Assembly: GCF_001668575.1 (NCBI RefSeq)
Contig: NZ_LZMD01000038.1
Span: 16,569 to 80,568 of the forward strand
Reading direction: 5' to 3'
DNA length: 64,000 nt
Origin: Mycobacterium sp. 1164985.4
Lineage (GTDB): Bacteria; Actinomycetota; Actinomycetes; Mycobacteriales; Mycobacteriaceae
Positions 58,943 through 64,000 of the stretch are shown here, one piece after another (positions within the stretch are counted from its first letter, which is position 1; every line of letters begins with the position of its first letter). Both the position numbers and the translations under genes were made by a program. The notes under the pieces were generated by a model. That model ran no database searches. It was not told the DNA's origin and saw only the letters and a program-made list of their open reading frames with translations.

Positions 58943-61900
58943 CCGAACGCGATCACCGGCGAGCGGTCGATGAATTGCTTGATCGAGCAGTACAAGCCAT
59001 CAACCGCGGTGACCGGGCGACCGCGACATCGTTGGCCGAGCGGGTGTTGGCCGTCGACCACCGGAACCCCGACGCCGAAGACCTCCTCGCCGCACCGACG
59101 ACCGGCGGTGAACTGCGTCGGCTGACGCTGCTGTTCTGCGACCTCGTCGACTCCACCGTGCTCTCGACCCGCATCGAGCCCGAGGCGTACCGCATCATCG
59201 TCGGCAAGTACCGCGATCAGGTGCAGCGCATCGTCGACCGCTACGAAGGGCACATCGGCTCGACGAAGGGCGACGGCCTGCTTGTGGTCTTCGGCTATCC
59301 CCGCGCGCACGAGAACGACGTCCGCCGTGCCGTGCAGGCCGGGCTGGACATCACCCGCGACGTGGCCCGGCTCAGCACACAGGCGCGAGAACGCTTCGGC
59401 GTCGAAGTGAGTGTCCGCGTGGGAGTTCACCGCGGGCTGGTGTACCTCGACACCGGCCAGGACGACGTCTACGGATTCGCCGCGAACCTGACCGCCAGGG
59501 TGTCCAGCATCGCGCCGCCGGGCACCGTCGTGGTGAGCGACGCCGTCGAACCCCTGATCCGCGACACCTTCGAGCTCACGTCGCGACCTCCGCAGCCCGT
59601 GAAGGGCGTCGAGGAGCCCGTCGCGCACCACGAGGTGCTCGGCGAACGGGCGATGCCGACGCGAACGCCCCTGGGGCCGTTGGTCGGCCGACGCGAGGAG
59701 TTAGCCTATCTCGAGCAGATTTGGGAGCAGGCGCGAGCGGGGACCCTCGACACGGTAGGCGTTGCGTTCGTCGGCGAGGCCGGCATCGGCAAGAGCCGTC
59801 TCGCCCAGGCGGCGGTCAACCTCGCCGAACAATCCGGAGCAACCGTCATCACGATCTTCGGTTCGCCCTTCCACACCGCCGCGGGCCTCCAGCCCATTCG
59901 CGACCTGCTCGAACGCCGTTGCGGCATCAGTCGACTCACCGAACAAGGTGAACGGCTGCGCTTGCTCGAGAAGGAGATCACCGGACTCGGACGCGATCCG
60001 TCGACCACGCTGCCCCTTCTGGCGCCGGTTCTCGGCATCGCCGCCGAGGCGGGTTACCAAGCCGCCAAGGCCGAAGGCGGCAAGCTCTACGAGGACATCG
60101 CCGAGAGCGTCTACGACTACCTCATCGCGTGCGCCGGTCAGGGTCCGGGCCTTTTGATCATCGAAGACCTGCACTGGTTCGATCCGTCGACCGTGGATGT
60201 GGTCGACAGAATCCTGAGCGCCCGCCTCGGCCGTCTGCTCGTGGTGATCACCGCGCGCGACGCCACCAAGCTGCCGAGCGTGGGCGACGTCAAGATCTTC
60301 GACGTCAAACCCCTGACCGACGACGACACCGACGCATTGATCGGTGCGCTCGCCCCCGAACTGTCGACGGATGTGCGGCGATCCGTGCGGCAGCGGTGCG
60401 ACGGGGTACCGCTGTACGTCGAGGAAGTCGTCACGGCGCTCGACCGCGTACCGCTGTCGGCAGGGCAGAACGGGCACGTCCCCGATGCGCTGTACGAGTC
60501 GTTGCTGTCACGGTTGCGCGCGACCCGTAACACCGTGCCGACCGTCGAGGCCGCGGCCACCATCGGCAGAGAGTTCGACCGCCAACTGCTGCTCTCGGCG
60601 ACCGACCTGCCCGAGGCCGACGTCGACGACGTCCTCGGCGCCCTCGAGGATGCCCGCGTCATCGAGCGGACGAGCGCGGACACCTTCCGGTTCCGCCACG
60701 AACTCCTCCGCGAGGTGGCCTACGAGCTGTCACCGCCGAGCGTCCGACGGACGTTGCACGGCCGGATCGCGGCCGCCCTCGACGCTGGCTCCGCCGACGG
60801 AAGGCCCGAATGGCGGCTCGTCGCACGGCATTACGACGAGGCGCAGCGGTTCGACGACGCGGCGACGGCCTACCAGCAGGCCGCCTCCGACGCCCGGCGC
60901 CGCGGCGCGCTCGGAGAATCCCTCGGCTTCCTCAACGAAGCGATCGCCCGAGTCGAACGCATGACACCCGGCGGCCACCGCGACCGGCGGGAAGTCGAGA
61001 TCCGGCTCCGTCGAGGCTTTCTCGCGTCAGCGGTGGAGGGTACCTCCAGCGCACAGGCCGCGATCGACTTCGAACGCTGCTTGCAGGTGGTGGGCACCGA
61101 CCTCACCGAGGAATTTCTGACCACGATGACGGCCCTGTACGGCTACTTCGCCACTCGCGCCGACCTGCAACGCGCCGAACAGGTGCTCACGGCGGTTCGC
61201 GCCGGCCAAAAGGGCGACGTCGCGTGGTTCCTGGTGAACAACGACGCGGGCTTCGCGATGCTGGCGTGGTATCGGGGCCAATTCCTCTCCGCCAGGGAGG
61301 GATTGGAGTCCGTCGCGGCCCGCACCGACATCGGCGCCGGCGAAGACGAGGCGCACTGGTTCACCCCCAACGAACCGCTGGCCTCGATCTACACCCATCT
61401 GGCCGCCGCCCGGCTGGTGATGGGTGATTTCGCCGGAGCGCAAGCCGAGTTCGACCGCACCGCCCGCCGCGTCGAACACCTGGGTTTCCCGCAGGGCCCG
61501 TACAGCGCCGCCTACGCGCGAAGCTACGAGGCGTGGATGTACATCGAAGCGGGTGACCTCGACCGGGCCGCGGCGATCGTCGCGGCGATGGCCGCCGACG
61601 CCGAACGGTACGGCTTCGACGCGTTCGCACTGATCGCCGCGACTCAGCAGTGCACCGTCGACGGGTTGCGGGCATTGACCGCCGAGGATGTCGAGCCTGC
61701 CGCGCTGGGACGGCACATCGGCACCATGACGATGCTCGTCGAAGCCTGGCGCGCAGCGGAAGTGCGGATGTTCCTCACCTTCTACGACAGCATCGTCGCG
61801 AGGCTCCTGTCCGCCGCGGGCAGGACCGACGAAGCCCGCGCGCGGCTCGACGCCGCGCTGCAATTGGCGGCCGACACCGACGTGCACTTCTACGACGCCG

Positions 61901-62139
61901 AGCTGTACCGCTTGCGGGCACACACCGAAGACGACGCCGCAACCCGAGACCGCTGCCTACAGGACGCTCTCACACTGGCACGCAACCAAGGCGCCGTGAT
62001 TTTCGAATTGCGTGCTGCGGCCGATATTTACGAGCTGGGCGAAGACTCCGAGCGCGGAATCCTTGCCGACGTCGTCGCGCGGTTCGCGCCGGACAGCACA
62101 TGGCCCGAGCTGGCCCGGGCGCGAGCCCTGCTGGCGTGA
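58939..62139 (+). CDS. Class III cyclase-AAA ATPase-TPR signalling protein
   Basis: The protein has 1066 residues from GTG 58939. Residues 60-225 are an adenylate/guanylate cyclase domain (LTLLFCDLVDSTVLSTRI and STKGDGLLVVFGYP carry the metal Asp residues, RVGVHRGLVYL). Residues 245-560 form an ATPase of the STAND type, with Walker A FVGEAGIGKSRLAQAA near 275 and LLIIEDLHWFDPST near 397 as Walker B. The remaining half is TPR-like helical repeats (for example DFAGAQAEFDRTARRVEHLG). This MalT/LuxR-like architecture is common in mycobacteria for signal-dependent cAMP formation. It is coupled to both neighbours by 4-bp overlaps. Confidence 0.9.
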   Translation: MTERDHRRAVDELLDRAVQAINRGDRATATSLAERVLAVDHRNPDAEDLLAAPTTGGELRRLTLLFCDLVDSTVLSTRIEPEAYRIIVGKYRDQVQRIVDRYEGHIGSTKGDGLLVVFGYPRAHENDVRRAVQAGLDITRDVARLSTQARERFGVEVSVRVGVHRGLVYLDTGQDDVYGFAANLTARVSSIAPPGTVVVSDAVEPLIRDTFELTSRPPQPVKGVEEPVAHHEVLGERAMPTRTPLGPLVGRREELAYLEQIWEQARAGTLDTVGVAFVGEAGIGKSRLAQAAVNLAEQSGATVITIFGSPFHTAAGLQPIRDLLERRCGISRLTEQGERLRLLEKEITGLGRDPSTTLPLLAPVLGIAAEAGYQAAKAEGGKLYEDIAESVYDYLIACAGQGPGLLIIEDLHWFDPSTVDVVDRILSARLGRLLVVITARDATKLPSVGDVKIFDVKPLTDDDTDALIGALAPELSTDVRRSVRQRCDGVPLYVEEVVTALDRVPLSAGQNGHVPDALYESLLSRLRATRNTVPTVEAAATIGREFDRQLLLSATDLPEADVDDVLGALEDARVIERTSADTFRFRHELLREVAYELSPPSVRRTLHGRIAAALDAGSADGRPEWRLVARHYDEAQRFDDAATAYQQAASDARRRGALGESLGFLNEAIARVERMTPGGHRDRREVEIRLRRGFLASAVEGTSSAQAAIDFERCLQVVGTDLTEEFLTTMTALYGYFATRADLQRAEQVLTAVRAGQKGDVAWFLVNNDAGFAMLAWYRGQFLSAREGLESVAARTDIGAGEDEAHWFTPNEPLASIYTHLAAARLVMGDFAGAQAEFDRTARRVEHLGFPQGPYSAAYARSYEAWMYIEAGDLDRAAAIVAAMAADAERYGFDAFALIAATQQCTVDGLRALTAEDVEPAALGRHIGTMTMLVEAWRAAEVRMFLTFYDSIVARLLSAAGRTDEARARLDAALQLAADTDVHFYDAELYRLRAHTEDDAATRDRCLQDALTLARNQGAVIFELRAAADIYELGEDSERGILADVVARFAPDSTWPELARARALLA

Positions 62140-64000
62140 AACGGCCCGGAGGCAAGGTCGCCATCCTCGGCGGCGGCATGGCCGGTCTCAGCGCGGCGTG
62201 GCGGCTCAGCGAGCCAGGTTGGCAGAACCGGTTCGACTCGATCACCGTCTACCAGCGCGGCTGGCGACTCGGCGGTAAGGCCGCGTCGAGCAGAGGTCCG
62301 CACGGCCGCATCGAGGAACACGGACTGCACATCTGGCTCGGTTCGTACGAGAACGCCTTCGGCCTTCTTCGCGAGTGCTACACCGAACTAGACCGCGCCA
62401 CAACCGATCCCGCCGCTCCGATCCACACCTGGGACCAGGCGCTGATACCCGCCGACAACTTGGGGCTGGCGGACCGGTGGGGTGACGACTGGCTGACCTG
62501 GCTCGGCACGTTCACCCGCAACGACGAGCTGCCTGGCGAGCCGGGTTCAGCCGGGCGTGAGATCACCGCCGTCGGGTTCCTGCGCCGGGCGGCACAACTG
62601 CTCGTCGACTTCACCCGCTCGTTGCGCGACACCGAACCGGTCGGGCTCGTCCTCTCGACCTCTCCGCACCTTCCGTCCGCCGAAGCCGCGATCGAGTCGG
62701 TGCAGCGCGCGGCGTTCGCGGTGCTCACCGTCGCCCTCGAAACCGGGTCTTCGGGAACGCAGCTGCTCGACGACGCCGTCGCCGCGATCGGCCGGACACT
62801 CGACTGCGAGCATCGCCCCGACCACAAGCGGTCCTGGCTTCTGGTCTCGCTCGTCGTGGCGGTGGTGCGCGGGCTCATCGTCGATAATCTCGTGACCGAC
62901 CCCCGCGGTTTCCGCGCCATCAATGACGAGGACTTCGGCCAGTGGATCCTGCGACACGGCGCCCACCCCGACGTCCTGGAGTTCCCGCTGATCCGCGGCC
63001 TCTACGACCTTGTTTTCGGCTACGCCGACGGGGACCCGCAGCGGCCCGCGTTCGCGGCGGGGCTGGCCGTATTCCTCACGGGCTTGGTTCTTTTCGAGTA
63101 CAAGGGTGCGATCTTCTGGAAGATGACCGCGGGGATGGGCGAGATCGTCATCGCACCCATCTACCAGGTGCTGCGGCGGCGAGGCGTGCGGTTCGAGTTC
63201 TTCCATCGGGTCGACCGCCTGCATCTTGATCGCGCTAGGCGACACATTGAGGCGATCAGCGTGGGCCGCCAGCTCGCGTTGGCCCAGGACGTCGACGAGT
63301 ATCAGCCGCTGATCCGGGTGGGCGGGCTACCCGTGTTCCCGAGCCAGCCGATCGTCGGTCAGGTGCGGGAGCGGCCCGGAATGCACACGCTGGAATCACA
63401 TTTCGGCGAGCGCTGTGACGTCGAAACGCGGATACTGCGGCGCGGAGCCGATTTCGACCACGTGGTCCTGGCGATGTCACTGAGCATGGTGGAACTCGTC
63501 GCCGAAGAGCTCATCGACGATCAGCCCGAGTGGCGCGCGATGACCGAGCACGTGCGGACTGTCGCGACCCAGGCGTTCCAGATCTGGCTGCGGCCGGACG
63601 AACCGACCCTGGGCTGGCCCCGGCCCGGAGTGACCACCAGCGCCTACCTTCCTCCGTTCGACACCTGGGCCTCGATGCCGCAGACACTGTGGGCAGAGGA
63701 CTGGCCCGCCGATGATCGACCCGCGACCGTCGCCTACTTCTGCGGCGCCTTCGACGCGCCGTGGCCCGTCGGCGAACCCGACGACTATGTCCGTCGTAGC
63801 CACGACGCGGTACACGCCGCCGCGGTCCGGTATCTCGATCACCACATCGGGCTGTACCTACCCGGTGCGACGACGGCTGACGGCTTCGCGTGGCACCTGC
63901 TCTGCGGCGTCAACGGGCATCGCGGCCGCGACGCGCTCGCCACCCAACACGTCAGCGTCAACATCGATCCGTCCGACCGCTACGTCCAATCGGTGCCGGG
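62136..64000 (+). CDS. FAD-dependent oxidoreductase, amine-oxidase/phytoene-desaturase-like, 3' part outside the window
   Basis: GTG 62136 overlaps the cyclase stop (GTGA), and the frame is open to base 64000, giving at least 621 residues. The FAD motif KVAILGGGMAGLSAAWRLSE is followed by VYQRGWRLGGKAASSRG and EEHGLHIWLGSYENAF, as in squalene/phytoene-desaturase-like and amine-oxidase-like flavoproteins. An insertion around residues 90-270 makes it larger than usual. A hydrophobic stretch lies near residue 305 (AAGLAVFLTGLVLFEYKG). The substrate is unknown. With a polyprenyl synthetase divergent from the operon, an isoprenoid or lipid substrate is a reasonable guess. Confidence 0.82.
   Translation, partial: MKRPGGKVAILGGGMAGLSAAWRLSEPGWQNRFDSITVYQRGWRLGGKAASSRGPHGRIEEHGLHIWLGSYENAFGLLRECYTELDRATTDPAAPIHTWDQALIPADNLGLADRWGDDWLTWLGTFTRNDELPGEPGSAGREITAVGFLRRAAQLLVDFTRSLRDTEPVGLVLSTSPHLPSAEAAIESVQRAAFAVLTVALETGSSGTQLLDDAVAAIGRTLDCEHRPDHKRSWLLVSLVVAVVRGLIVDNLVTDPRGFRAINDEDFGQWILRHGAHPDVLEFPLIRGLYDLVFGYADGDPQRPAFAAGLAVFLTGLVLFEYKGAIFWKMTAGMGEIVIAPIYQVLRRRGVRFEFFHRVDRLHLDRARRHIEAISVGRQLALAQDVDEYQPLIRVGGLPVFPSQPIVGQVRERPGMHTLESHFGERCDVETRILRRGADFDHVVLAMSLSMVELVAEELIDDQPEWRAMTEHVRTVATQAFQIWLRPDEPTLGWPRPGVTTSAYLPPFDTWASMPQTLWAEDWPADDRPATVAYFCGAFDAPWPVGEPDDYVRRSHDAVHAAAVRYLDHHIGLYLPGATTADGFAWHLLCGVNGHRGRDALATQHVSVNIDPSDRYVQSVP

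Overview
The window is high-GC actinobacterial DNA and almost certainly comes from a mycobacterium, probably a fast-growing Mycolicibacterium-type species. The evidence is gene content: EspC-like ESX secretion targets, DUF732 and DUF4407 proteins, an F420-dependent LLM oxidoreductase, an MmpL/RND transporter beside a PKS11-like type III polyketide synthase, a PknB-type kinase, class III cyclases, and the remains of an Rv2466c-like mycothiol-dependent nitroreductase. No rRNA, tRNA, CRISPR array or insertion sequence was recognised. Two large genes run off the ends: a quinol nitric oxide reductase on the left and an FAD-dependent oxidoreductase on the right.

Layout. 1-2.7 kb: norB-like gene (partial), LLM oxidoreductase, small membrane protein. 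2.7-8.9 kb: accessory toxin/immunity region. It has a stop-interrupted EspC-like gene, a truncated toxin whose C-terminus looks like the CD38/ADP-ribosyl cyclase fold, a small candidate immunity gene, one intact and two broken Imm61-like immunity genes, an NrtR-type Nudix regulator and a divergent ADP-ribosylglycohydrolase-phosphatase fusion. The common theme is NAD+/ADP-ribose, and this is the most interesting part of the window. 9-18.5 kb: SDR/TetR pair, NERD-helicase, DUF732 and DUF4407 proteins, membrane esterase, prfC. 18.5-20.9 kb: Doc-type toxin-antitoxin pair with a palindromic operator, decayed nitroreductase pseudogene, TetR with divergent membrane protein and a four-half-site operator. 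21-23.5 kb: EspC-like protein, WXG-like protein with a glycine-rich hydrophobic C-terminus, and an overlapping polytopic membrane protein, read as a pore-toxin/immunity module. 23.6-29.2 kb: large SEC-C protein, VapBC pair, hypothetical protein, serine hydrolase.

29.5-34.8 kb: an A/T-richer island of an HNH nuclease, a DUF6884/GIY-YIG protein and a PLD-helicase-DUF3427 protein, consistent with a restriction-like defence system. 35-47.6 kb: DsbA-like protein, TetR with divergent CrtI-like oxidoreductase, patatin and PQQ-type sugar dehydrogenase, ARB_07466-like secreted protein, methyltransferase, Ser/Thr kinase, DUF3592 protein, Tat-exported amidase, membrane-anchored protein, hydrolase-cyclase fusion.

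47.8-56.9 kb: lipid biosynthesis. An MmpL transporter leads a tight operon of type III PKS, isoprenylcysteine-methyltransferase-like protein and FAD hydroxylase, the same trio as the Streptomyces srsABC phenolic-lipid pathway. It is followed by a metal-dependent hydrolase, ferredoxin and ferredoxin reductase operon, and convergently by a polyprenyl synthetase with an unknown partner. 56.9-64 kb: a divergent, translationally coupled operon of two unknown proteins, a large cyclase-ATPase-TPR signalling protein and an FAD oxidoreductase.
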